Source: Pseudorhodoferax soli (GTDB lineage: Bacteria; Pseudomonadota; Gammaproteobacteria; Burkholderiales; Burkholderiaceae_C). Taken from it: a DNA stretch of 64,000 bases. The translations under genes and the position numbers were made by a program. Where the stretch lies: NCBI RefSeq assembly GCF_003337555.1, contig NZ_QPJK01000001.1:620001-684000 (forward strand). The letters run 5' to 3'. Positions 17,464 to 25,362 of this stretch are shown here, one piece after another (position 1 is the first letter of the stretch; each line of letters opens with the position of its first letter). A model generated the notes under the pieces. It saw only the letters and a program-made list of their open reading frames with translations. It was not told the origin of the DNA and did not search any database.

Positions 17464-18975
17464 TCAGTCTTCGACGAAGGCCTCTTCGCGCTTGTTCTTG
17501 ACCGCCGGCAGCAGCACGATGATCACGAGGATCGCCGCGGCGATCAGCAGGCCAGCCGAGATCGGGCGCGTGACGAACACGCTCCAGTCGCCGCGCGAAA
17601 GCAGCAGCGCACGGCGCAGGTTCTCTTCCATCATCGGCCCCAGGATGAAGCCCAGCAGCAGCGGCGCGGGTTCGGTCCCGAGCTTGTTGAACAGGTAGCC
17701 GATGAAGCCGAAGGCGCCCACCATCCAGATGTCGAAGGTGTTGTTGTTGGTCGAGTACACGCCGATCGCGCAGAACAGCACGATGGACGGGAACAGGTAC
17801 TTGTAGGGCACGGTCAGGAGCTTGATCCACATGCCGATCAGCGGCAGGTTCAGGATCACCAGCATCGCGTTGCCGATCCACATCGAGGCGATCAGGCCCC
17901 AGAACAGCTCGGGGTTGCTGGTCATCACCTGCGGGCCCGGCTGGATGTTGTGGATGGTCATGGCACCCACCATCAGCGCCATCACCGCGTTGGGCGGAAT
18001 GCCCAGCGTCAGCAGCGGGATGAAGGACGTTTGCGCGCCGGCGTTGTTGGCCGACTCGGGCGCCGCCACACCGCGGATGTTGCCCTTGCCGAACGGCACT
18101 TCGCCCGGATGCAGCTTGGTCTTCTTCTCGATGGTGTAGGCCGCGAAGGCCGCCAGCAGCGCACCGCCGCCGGGCAGGATGCCCAGGGCCGCACCCAGCG
18201 CCGTGCCGCGCAGCACGGCCGGCAGCATGCGCTTGAAGTCTTCCTTGGTCGGGAACAGGCCCGTGACCTTGCCCGTGAACACTTCGCGCTCGTCTTCCGG
18301 CTTGGACAGGTTGGTGATGATTTCACCGTAGCCGAACACACCCATGGCGATGGCCACGAAGCCGATGCCATCGGTCAGTTCGGGGATGTCGAAGCTGAAG
18401 CGGGCCACGCCCGAGTTCACGTCGGTACCCACCAGGCCCAACAGGAGGCCCAGCACGATCATGCCGATGGCCTTGAGCAGCGAGCCCGAAGCCAGCACCA
18501 CGGCGCCGATCAGGCCCAGGATCATCAGCGAGAAGTACTCGGCAGGGCCGAACTTGAACGCCACTTCGGTCAGCGGCGGCGCGAATGCGGCCAGGATCAG
18601 CGTACCGACCGAGCCTGCGAAGAACGAGCCCAGGCCGGCAGCAGCCAGCGCAGGCCCCGCCCGCCCCTTGCGCGCCATCTGGTAGCCGTCGATCACGGTC
18701 ACCACCGAGGAGGATTCGCCCGGCAGGTTGACCAGGATGGCGGTGGTGGAGCCGCCGTATTGCGCGCCGTAGTAGATGCCAGCCAGCATGATGAGTGCGG
18801 ACACAGGCGGCAGCGCGTAGGTGGCCGGCAGCAGCATGGCGATGGTCGCCACCGGGCCGATGCCGGGCAGCACACCGATCAGCGTGCCCAAGATACAGCC
18901 GATCAGGCAGTACAGCAGGTTGGTCAGCGTGAAGGCGACGCCGAAACCCAGCGAGAGGTTGTGAATCAGATCCAT
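17464..18975 (-). CDS. tctA: Tripartite tricarboxylate transporter, large permease TctA
   Basis: 503-residue inner-membrane protein with about twelve hydrophobic segments. The TctA signatures GVLPGIGPVATIAMLLP and YYGAQYGGSTTAILVNLPGE lie near the N-terminus, and a second repeat-like PGGGALLAAFAAY is in the middle. It forms the channel part of a secondary transporter for citrate or related carboxylates with TctB and a periplasmic TctC. Starts 10 bp after tctB and ends at a strong terminator. No tctC is present in the window. Confidence 0.95.
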   Translation of the reverse strand: MDLIHNLSLGFGVAFTLTNLLYCLIGCILGTLIGVLPGIGPVATIAMLLPATYALPPVSALIMLAGIYYGAQYGGSTTAILVNLPGESSSVVTVIDGYQMARKGRAGPALAAAGLGSFFAGSVGTLILAAFAPPLTEVAFKFGPAEYFSLMILGLIGAVVLASGSLLKAIGMIVLGLLLGLVGTDVNSGVARFSFDIPELTDGIGFVAIAMGVFGYGEIITNLSKPEDEREVFTGKVTGLFPTKEDFKRMLPAVLRGTALGAALGILPGGGALLAAFAAYTIEKKTKLHPGEVPFGKGNIRGVAAPESANNAGAQTSFIPLLTLGIPPNAVMALMVGAMTIHNIQPGPQVMTSNPELFWGLIASMWIGNAMLVILNLPLIGMWIKLLTVPYKYLFPSIVLFCAIGVYSTNNNTFDIWMVGAFGFIGYLFNKLGTEPAPLLLGFILGPMMEENLRRALLLSRGDWSVFVTRPISAGLLIAAAILVIIVLLPAVKNKREEAFVED

Positions 18976-18985
18976 GGTGTCTTGC

Positions 18986-19474
18986 TCAGCCCGTGATGAA
19001 GGTCGGCCAGACCTGGATCTGGAGCTTCAAAGCCCAGATGAACGCGAAGTAGCTGCCGATCGCCAGCACCGTGGCCAGGATCAGCACCGCCTTGAGGTTG
19101 AACTCATGGCCAGCCAGGCTGGAGATGATGGTGAGCGCGTAGATCGCCACGATCAGCCCCATGGCCGGGATGCCCAGGCTGGGCAGGCCGCCGAGCAACA
19201 CGCCGAAGGCGAAGTTGGCCCCCAGGATGAAGACCACCTGCTTCCACGCCCACTTGCCGATCTTGTCGCCGTCCGGCGTCTCGGTCACCAAGGAGGTGAA
19301 GGTGATGATCATGCCGATGATGGCCATGACGATGCCCAACATGAGCGGGAAATAGCCCGGCCCCATGCGGGCGCCATTGCCTACCGTGTAGGTCGTCGCG
19401 CCCCAGGCGAACGCGACACCGACAACGGTGAACATGAGCCCTGAGAAAAAGTCTTTCTGACTTTTGATGTTCAC
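18986..19474 (-). CDS. tctB: Tripartite tricarboxylate transporter, small subunit TctB (GTG start)
   Basis: 162-residue protein with four hydrophobic helices and the early GxGxxPxxxxxxL-like element GARMGPGYFPLMLG typical of TctB. The start is GTG with AGGAGG upstream. It precedes tctA by 10 bp on the same strand. The usual order is tctC-tctB-tctA; here upstream DNA leads to the GspE-like gene instead, so the binding protein must be encoded elsewhere. Confidence 0.9.
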   Translation of the reverse strand: MNIKSQKDFFSGLMFTVVGVAFAWGATTYTVGNGARMGPGYFPLMLGIVMAIIGMIITFTSLVTETPDGDKIGKWAWKQVVFILGANFAFGVLLGGLPSLGIPAMGLIVAIYALTIISSLAGHEFNLKAVLILATVLAIGSYFAFIWALKLQIQVWPTFITG

Positions 19475-19600
19475 AAAAATGCCTCCTCGAAACCAAAGGT
19501 GGCGCGATTGTGGGTGCTTTCAAACAGCCAAAAGATGTGGATTCCACCTACATGCTCGCTGACGTCCGCCTGACGGATTGGCGGCGCAGCGACGGCCTGT

Positions 19601-19615
19601 GTGACGGACGGTCAC
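19601..19615. other. 15-bp palindrome at the 3' end of the GspE-like gene
   Basis: GTGAC-GGACG-GTCAC, perfect 5-bp arms, overlaps the GspE stop codon and lies about 127 bp upstream of the tctB start. It may be an operator for tctBA or chance in GC-rich DNA. Confidence 0.3.
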
Positions 19616-21390
19616 GCCGTCGGCGGCGCCTCCAGTGGTGGCGTGGCGCTGAGCACTTCGGCCATGGTGGTCAGCCCTTCGGCCACGCGCAGCGCCCCGG
19701 CCAGGCGCAGCGGCCGCATGCCGTCCACCAGCGCCTGGCGGCGCAATGCCGAGGGCTGGCCGCCGCCCTGGGCGAGCTTGTCCTTGAAGCTCTCGCTGAC
19801 GGTCAGCAGCTCGTACAGACCCATGCGGCCCATGAAGCCGGTCATGCGGCACTCCAGGCAGCCGACTGGCTTGTACGGCGTGCAGGCGCCGTTGATGCGC
19901 CAGGGCTGGATCACGCGGTTCAGCGTCTCGGCCGTGGTGCTTTCGTCGGGCGCGCGGCAGTGCCGGCACAGCACGCGCACCAGGCGCTGCGCAAGCACGC
20001 CCAGCACAGTGGCGTTGAGCAGGTAGGCCGGCACGCCCAGTTCCATGAGCCGGGTCAGCGCGGCCGGGGCGTCGTTGGTGTGCAGCGTGGAGAACACCAA
20101 GTGGCCTGTCAGCGCCGACTGGATCGCCATCTCGGCCGTCTGCAGGTCGCGGATCTCGCCGACCATGATCACGTCCGGATCCTGGCGCATGAGCGCACGC
20201 AGGCCCTCGGCGAAATCGAAGTCCAGCTGCGGCTGCACCTGGGTCTGGTTGAAGGCCGGCTCGATCATTTCGATCGGGTCTTCGATGGTGCTGACGTTGA
20301 GCGCCTCGGTCGCCACGCGCTTGAGCGTGGAGTACAGCGTGGTGGTCTTGCCCGAACCGGTGGGCCCAGTGACCAGGACCACGCCATGCGGCTGGCGCAC
20401 CAGCGCCTCCCAGCGTGTGGCGTCGTGCGGCGAGAAGCCCAGCGCGTCCAGATCCTTGACGGCCGTGTCGGGGTCGAAGATGCGCATCACCATCTTCTCG
20501 CCGAAGGCCGTGGGCAGCGTGGACAGGCGCATCTCGATCTCGTCGCCCCGGGGGTTGCGCGTCTTGATGCGGCCGTCCTGCGGCCGGCGCTTCTCCACCA
20601 CGTCCATGCGGCCCAGCAGCTTGACCCGGGCCACCACGGCATTCATGACGCCCATGGGCATCTGGTAGACCGGGTGCAGCACGCCGTCGATGCGGAAACG
20701 GATCACGCCCTGCTCGCGCCGCGGCTCCAGGTGGATGTCGCTGGCACGCTGGTTGAAGGCGTATTGCCAGAGCCAGTCCACCAGCTGCACCACGCCTTGG
20801 TCGTTGGCGTCCAGCGTCTTGTTGGATTTGCCGAGCTCGACGAGCTGCTCGAAGCTGGCCAACCCGGCGCTGCCGCCGGCCTTCTGCGCAGCGCGCACCG
20901 ATCTGGCCAGCGCAAAGAACTCGGCCGTGTAGCGCTGGATGTCCAGCGGATTGGCGACCACGCGGCGCACGCTGCGGCGCGACTGGCGCTCGACCTCGGG
21001 CACCCAGTCGCTGACGAAGGGCTCGGCCGTGGCCACGGTGACCTCTGTCGCGCCCACCTGCAGGGGCAACACCTTGTGGCGCTCGGCGTAGACGGCGCTC
21101 ATGGTGTCGGCGACCTTGCCCACATCGACCTTGAGCGGGTCGATGCGCTGGTACGGCAGGCCGGCGCGGCCGGCCAGCCATTCGGCCAGCATCTCGATGT
21201 CCAGCGGCTTGCCATCGCGCGCCCGCGCCATGGCCACGCTGGCCAGCCGCACCAGGGCCGGCTGGGCACTCTCGGCCTGGGCGCAGCGCGCCACAGTACG
21301 GCGGTGTTCGTCGGCGGAGATCACGCCGTCGGCGGCCAGCCAGTCGACCAGCAGGCGCCAGGTCAGCGGGCCGACGTAGGGGGCGGTCAT
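19612..21390 (-). CDS. GspE/PilB-family secretion ATPase
   Basis: 592-residue hexameric ATPase of the type II secretion / type IV pilus class. An N-terminal GspE-N-like domain precedes the ATPase core: Walker A GPTGSGKTTTLYST, Asp box and Walker B MVGEIRD, His box HTNDAPAALTRL, and two zinc-type Cys pairs (CRHC and CLEC). The ATG at 21390 has GGAGG upstream and overlaps the stop of a micro-ORF as ATGA. No other gsp or pil genes are near, so its machine is encoded elsewhere or it acts as an orphan ATPase. GspE and PilB cannot be separated confidently. Confidence 0.87.
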   Translation of the reverse strand: MTAPYVGPLTWRLLVDWLAADGVISADEHRRTVARCAQAESAQPALVRLASVAMARARDGKPLDIEMLAEWLAGRAGLPYQRIDPLKVDVGKVADTMSAVYAERHKVLPLQVGATEVTVATAEPFVSDWVPEVERQSRRSVRRVVANPLDIQRYTAEFFALARSVRAAQKAGGSAGLASFEQLVELGKSNKTLDANDQGVVQLVDWLWQYAFNQRASDIHLEPRREQGVIRFRIDGVLHPVYQMPMGVMNAVVARVKLLGRMDVVEKRRPQDGRIKTRNPRGDEIEMRLSTLPTAFGEKMVMRIFDPDTAVKDLDALGFSPHDATRWEALVRQPHGVVLVTGPTGSGKTTTLYSTLKRVATEALNVSTIEDPIEMIEPAFNQTQVQPQLDFDFAEGLRALMRQDPDVIMVGEIRDLQTAEMAIQSALTGHLVFSTLHTNDAPAALTRLMELGVPAYLLNATVLGVLAQRLVRVLCRHCRAPDESTTAETLNRVIQPWRINGACTPYKPVGCLECRMTGFMGRMGLYELLTVSESFKDKLAQGGGQPSALRRQALVDGMRPLRLAGALRVAEGLTTMAEVLSATPPLEAPPTA

Positions 21391-21503
21391 GGGGCCTCCT
21401 CCGCTCCATCGCGCGAGAACACGGGCCGCGCTGGTCGGTGGCCGGCGCGCCTCGCGCTGGTGTCGATCCCCGCGCTGCGGGGCGCCTCGCCGCGTGCGCT
21501 CAT
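21387..21503 (-). CDS. Micro-ORF 2 of the tandem repeat (38 codons)
   Basis: Short frame of 38 codons starting MSARGEAPRSAG and ending DGAEEAP. Its ATG overlaps the stop of micro-ORF 1 (ATGA), and its own stop overlaps the GspE-like ATG (ATGA). It is Arg/Ala/Gly/Pro-rich with no recognisable domain. It differs from micro-ORF 1 at five residues. Whether the peptide is made is unknown; the arrangement would let ribosomes pass from gene to gene. Confidence 0.35.
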   Translation of the reverse strand: MSARGEAPRSAGIDTSARRAGHRPARPVFSRDGAEEAP

Positions 21504-21613
21504 GGCGCCACCTCCGCGCCATCGCACGAGAACACAGGCCGCGCTGGTCGGTGGCCGGCGCCCCTCGCGCTGGCGTCGATCCCCGCGCTGCGGGGCCCCT
21601 CGCCGCGTGCGCT
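21388..21613. repeat. Two tandem 113-bp direct repeats at an ATGA junction
   Basis: Units 21388-21500 and 21501-21613 align without gaps and differ at 8 of 113 positions by my count. Both contain the unchanged hairpin CCCCGC-GCT-GCGGGG (21468-21482 and 21581-21595). Each unit begins with CAT on the plus strand, so on the minus strand each boundary is an ATGA stop/start overlap. The unit length of 113 (38 codons minus one base) is what keeps this overlap at each junction. Confidence 0.93.
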
Positions 21614-21616
21614 CAT
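21500..21616 (-). CDS. Micro-ORF 1 of the tandem repeat (38 codons)
   Basis: First copy in transcription order: 38 codons starting MSARGEGPRSAG and ending DGAEVAP. Its ATG overlaps the stop of the spermidine-synthase-like gene (ATGA), and its stop overlaps the start of micro-ORF 2. Of eight base differences between copies, five change the amino acid, which gives little sign of selection on the peptide. Could be a coupling spacer, a real peptide or a non-coding repeat. Confidence 0.35.
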   Translation of the reverse strand: MSARGEGPRSAGIDASARGAGHRPARPVFSCDGAEVAP

Positions 21617-22395
21617 GGCGCCACCGGGCTGAACACGCGCAGCCACTTGCGCGCCGGCAGGCCCCAGCGCGATTCGATGTCGGCCGCGCGGGCGAGCAGG
21701 TCGGCGCGCTCGGGCCGGCTGGCCTCGCGCTGGGCCAGCACCACGGTGTTGCCCTCGCGCGTGGGCCGGAAGGCCCAGACCGCGGACTCACCGAAGGCCG
21801 CCGCAATGCGCTCCAGGCTCGCCTCGTAGCGCGACGAGCGGCCGAACAGGTTGACCGTCATGGCGCCGTCCTCGGTCAGCAGGCGGCGGCAGTCGGCGTA
21901 GAAGTCGGCGCTGTCCAGCACGGGAGAAGCCGCCTCGTGGTCGTAGAGGTCGACCTGCAGCGCATCGACGGTGCCGTGCAGCGTGGCGTCCAGCACCGCC
22001 AGGGCGGCGTCGGCAAGGCGCACGTGCAGCCGCGCATCGTCCGGCGGCAGCTTGAACCAGCCGCGGCAGGCCGCGATCACCTGCGGGTTCAGCTCGATCA
22101 CCGTGGTGCGCATGCGCAGCTTCTTGTGGCAGAACTTGGTCAGCGCGCCGGCGCCCAGGCCCAACTGCATGGCGTGGCGCTTGGTGATGCCCTCGGCGGG
22201 CACGAACAGCAGCCAGGCCATCATGCGCTGCACGTACTCGAGCTCGATGTCGTAGGGTTTGTCGATCAGCATCGAGCCCTGCACCCATTCGGTGCCCAAG
22301 TGCAGGGTGCGCACCACGCCATCGTCGGCGAACTGCACCTCGGGCAGCGCGGGCTGGGCGCGTCGTGCAGGGGCGGATTTAGCGGCTTTGGTCAT
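21613..22395 (-). CDS. Spermidine-synthase-like SAM-binding protein
   Basis: 260-residue class I methyltransferase-fold protein of the SpeE-like group. It has LGLGAGALTKF (nucleotide loop), VIELNP (acidic loop) and DLYDHEA. True spermidine synthases have an N-terminal beta domain and a longer gatekeeper region; this protein has only a short N-terminus, so propylamine transfer is not certain. Its start overlaps the end of the TatD gene by 17 nt and its stop overlaps micro-ORF 1, so it belongs to a tightly coupled operon. Confidence 0.8.
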   Translation of the reverse strand: MTKAAKSAPARRAQPALPEVQFADDGVVRTLHLGTEWVQGSMLIDKPYDIELEYVQRMMAWLLFVPAEGITKRHAMQLGLGAGALTKFCHKKLRMRTTVIELNPQVIAACRGWFKLPPDDARLHVRLADAALAVLDATLHGTVDALQVDLYDHEAASPVLDSADFYADCRRLLTEDGAMTVNLFGRSSRYEASLERIAAAFGESAVWAFRPTREGNTVVLAQREASRPERADLLARAADIESRWGLPARKWLRVFSPVAP

Positions 22396-23266
22396 CGTCC
22401 GCGATTGTGGCCTGCCCGGGTAACAGCGCCCGCAGGCGCGGCAGGGCCACGAGCGCGTTGGCCGTGGTGGCCGCCTCGATGTCGGCCAGCGGCAGGCCGC
22501 GCAGCGCCACCAACGTCTCGGCGATGCGCGGCAGCTCGGCCGGCGTATTCAGGCCCTGGGGCCGGCCGGCAGCACGCTCGGACTGGCGCACATAGAGCCA
22601 TTGCGGCGGGATGTCGGGTGCGTCGGTCTCCATGACGATGGCATCCAGCGGCAGCTCGGCGGCCAGCTGGCGCAGCTGGCGTGCGGTGTCGAAGGTCATG
22701 GCACCGCCAAACCCCAGCTTCAAGCCCTGGGCCAGCACGGCCCTGGCCTGCTGCACGCTGCCGTTGAAGGCATGGGCGATGCCCTCCCAGCGGCCGCCCG
22801 CGCCGACCTCGCGCAACTGGCGCAGGACCTGGTCCACGCTGCGCCGCGTGTGCACGATGACCGGCAGGCCGTGGCGCCGCGCCAATTGCAGCTGCTTGCG
22901 AAGGAAGTGCAGCTGGCGCGCGCGCATGGCCGGCTCAGTTAGTTCGGGCACGAAGAAGTCCAGGCCGATCTCGCCGACCGCGACCAGGCGCGCGTCGCCG
23001 GCGTGTTCCGTCAGGGCAGCGTCCAGCCGCTCCAGGTCACCGTCGTCGGCGCGCGGCACCAGCAGCGGGTGGATGCCCAGCGCGTAGGCATCTCCCGTGC
23101 GGTGGGCGAAGGCGCGCACCGTGTCGAAATCGAACACGCCAACGGCCGGCACCACGCACAGCGCCACCCCGCGTTCGGACGCCTGCGCGCGCGCCGCCAG
23201 CGCCAGTGCGTGGTCCCGCCCGAACTCCGGCGCATCGAGGTGGCAGTGGGTGTCGATCCAGGGCAT
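22379..23266 (-). CDS. TatD-family metal-dependent hydrolase
   Basis: 295-residue TIM-barrel hydrolase, probably a deoxyribonuclease or D-Tyr-tRNA-type enzyme as in TatD/YcfH proteins. Metal ligands are visible: WIDTHCHLD at the start, GEIGLDFF, VIVHTRR, HAFNGS and METDAPDIPP. I start at MPWIDTHCHLD; an in-frame ATG 12 codons upstream adds a non-conserved extension. First gene of the overlapping run TatD, SpeE-like, micro-ORFs, GspE-like. Confidence 0.9.
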   Translation of the reverse strand: MPWIDTHCHLDAPEFGRDHALALAARAQASERGVALCVVPAVGVFDFDTVRAFAHRTGDAYALGIHPLLVPRADDGDLERLDAALTEHAGDARLVAVGEIGLDFFVPELTEPAMRARQLHFLRKQLQLARRHGLPVIVHTRRSVDQVLRQLREVGAGGRWEGIAHAFNGSVQQARAVLAQGLKLGFGGAMTFDTARQLRQLAAELPLDAIVMETDAPDIPPQWLYVRQSERAAGRPQGLNTPAELPRIAETLVALRGLPLADIEAATTANALVALPRLRALLPGQATIADDDQSR

Positions 23267-23424
23267 GGCACCACTGTAGCGCGCGGCCTGCGGGCGCTGC
23301 ACGGGTCCGGTGCGGCATCGCCGTACGTCGCCTGGGGGATGCCCTCCGGCCGGGGATGCGCCCTGGAATGAACCGTGGTACTGTCATTGCGTAGATCCGC
23401 ACAACGTCCCATCAGGTGATCACC

Positions 23425-24336
23425 ATGCGTAGGCCGGCTCTTTACAGCAGTGCATCCCGTGCCCGACCCGAGCCGCCGGATGCCGACGCTGCCCCCTCCC
23501 CCCCCCAGCCCCCCGAAGCAGCGCCCGCGGCGCCACCGTCCATGCGCAAGCGCTGGTGGAGCGATCCGCGCCTGCTGTGGGCCACCATCGTGCTGCTGGC
23601 GGCGGCGGCGCTGGGTGCCGGCACCGTCGCCTTGCGTCCCGGCACGCGCACCTTGACCCAGAAGGACATCGACGCGGCCGTCATGCGCACGCTGGAGACC
23701 AACGTGCTGCCGTCGCCGGCGGCCAAGGCCTACGCCGCCATCATCCCGTCGGTGGTGCGCGTCATGGGCTTCGTCAAGGGCAAGGACGGCAAGGACGTGG
23801 AGCAAGGCGTGGGCACCGGCGTGGTCATCGTCGACAAGGGCATCATCCTGACCAACCTGCATGTGGTTTCCGGTGCGCAGAGCATCAAGGTCACGTTCTC
23901 CGACGGCATGGAAACCACCGCCAGCGTGACCGGCATGCAGCCCGAGAACGATCTGGCCGTGCTGCAGGCGCACAAAATCCCGGACGACATGATCGCCGCC
24001 ACCATGCGCTCCACGGCCGACCTCTCGCCCGGCGACCAGGTGGTCGCGGTCGGCTTTCCCTTCGGCATCGGCCCCTCGACTTCGGCCGGCGTGGTCTCCG
24101 GCCTGGGCCGCTCGTTCCGCTCGCCGGAAGGCAAGCATGTGCTGACCAACCTGATCCAGTTCGACGCCGCGGCCAACCCCGGAAACTCCGGCGGCCCCCT
24201 GGTGACCATGGACGGGCAGGTGGTCGGCATCGTCACCGCCATCCTCAACCCGTCGCAGCAACGCACCTTCGTGGGCATCGGCTTTGCCGTGCCGATCGAG
24301 AACGCCGCCTCGGCCGTGGGCCTGCATCCCTTCTGA
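23425..24336 (+). CDS. Membrane-anchored trypsin-like (DegP-type) protease without PDZ
   Basis: 303-residue S1C-type serine protease. A Pro/Ala-rich cytoplasmic N-terminus (about residues 1-40) is followed by one transmembrane helix (about 50-70) and a periplasmic protease domain. The triad is visible as NLHVV (His about 146), NDLAVL (Asp about 175) and GNSGGPL (Ser about 256). The protein ends right after the protease domain, so the PDZ domains of DegP/DegS are absent. The ATG at 23425 has AGGTG seven bases upstream. It lies 18 bp before moxR, suggesting a four-gene unit. Confidence 0.88.
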   Translation: MRRPALYSSASRARPEPPDADAAPSPPQPPEAAPAAPPSMRKRWWSDPRLLWATIVLLAAAALGAGTVALRPGTRTLTQKDIDAAVMRTLETNVLPSPAAKAYAAIIPSVVRVMGFVKGKDGKDVEQGVGTGVVIVDKGIILTNLHVVSGAQSIKVTFSDGMETTASVTGMQPENDLAVLQAHKIPDDMIAATMRSTADLSPGDQVVAVGFPFGIGPSTSAGVVSGLGRSFRSPEGKHVLTNLIQFDAAANPGNSGGPLVTMDGQVVGIVTAILNPSQQRTFVGIGFAVPIENAASAVGLHPF

Positions 24337-24354
24337 CCATCCTGAGGACCCTTC

Positions 24355-25362
24355 ATGAGCGAAGCCAGCACCCAGAGCCCAGACACCGCCCAGCTGATGG
24401 AGCAGATCCTCTACGAGGTCAAGCGTGTCGTCGTCGGGCAGGACCGTTTCCTCGAGCGTGTGATGGTGGCCATGCTGGCCCAGGGCCATCTGCTGGTGGA
24501 AGGCGTGCCGGGGCTGGCCAAGACCCTCACGGTCAAGACCCTGGCCGAAACCATCCAGGGCCAGTTCAAGCGCATCCAGTTCACGCCCGACCTGGTGCCC
24601 GCCGACCTGGTCGGCACGCGCATCTACAACCAGAAGACCGGCGACTTCGCCACCGCGCTGGGTCCGGTATTCACCAATTTGCTGCTGGCCGACGAGATCA
24701 ACCGCGCACCCGCCAAGGTGCAGAGCGCGCTGCTCGAGGTCATGCAGGAGCGCCAGGTGACGATCGCGGGCGAGACGCACCACGTGCCCAAGCCCTTCCT
24801 CGTGATGGCCACGCAGAACCCGATCGAGACCGAAGGCACCTACCCGCTGCCCGAGGCGCAGGTCGACCGCTTCATGATGAAGGTGCTGGTCGACTACCCG
24901 ACCGACGAGGAAGAGTTCGTGATCGTGACGCGCGTGACCGGCCCAGCCGTGCAGGTGGCGCCCGTGGCCACGGTCGAGCAACTGGCCGCGCTGCAAAAGG
25001 AATGCCGGCGCATCTACGTCGACCCATCGCTGATCCAGTACGCCGTCAAGCTGGTCTCGGCCACGCGCAGGCCCGAGGCGCACGGCCTCAAGGAGCTGGC
25101 GCGCTTCATCACCTTCGGTGCCAGCCCGCGTGCCACCATCAACCTGACCGAGGGCGCGCGCGCGCTGGCCATGCTGCGCGGGCGCAGCTACGCGCTGCCC
25201 GAAGACATGAGCGACCTGGTGCCCGACGTGCTGCGCCACCGCGTGGCGCTGTCGTACGAGGCGCTTTCCGAGGGCGTCACGGCCGACACGCTGATCGGCA
25301 AGGTCATGGCCCGCATCCCGGCCCCGCCCAAGCCGCTGGAACATGAAAAGCTCGCCGCCTAA
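24355..25362 (+). CDS. MoxR-family AAA+ ATPase
   Basis: 335-residue AAA+ ATPase thought to act as a chaperone with DUF58 and VWA partners. Walker A is GVPGLAKT, Walker B LLADEINRAP, sensor region ATQNPIETEGTYPLPEAQ, all typical of MoxR proteins. GAGGACCC lies just before the ATG. Its 3' end overlaps the DUF58 gene by 20 nt, implying translational coupling. Client protein unknown. Confidence 0.94.
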   Translation: MSEASTQSPDTAQLMEQILYEVKRVVVGQDRFLERVMVAMLAQGHLLVEGVPGLAKTLTVKTLAETIQGQFKRIQFTPDLVPADLVGTRIYNQKTGDFATALGPVFTNLLLADEINRAPAKVQSALLEVMQERQVTIAGETHHVPKPFLVMATQNPIETEGTYPLPEAQVDRFMMKVLVDYPTDEEEFVIVTRVTGPAVQVAPVATVEQLAALQKECRRIYVDPSLIQYAVKLVSATRRPEAHGLKELARFITFGASPRATINLTEGARALAMLRGRSYALPEDMSDLVPDVLRHRVALSYEALSEGVTADTLIGKVMARIPAPPKPLEHEKLAA

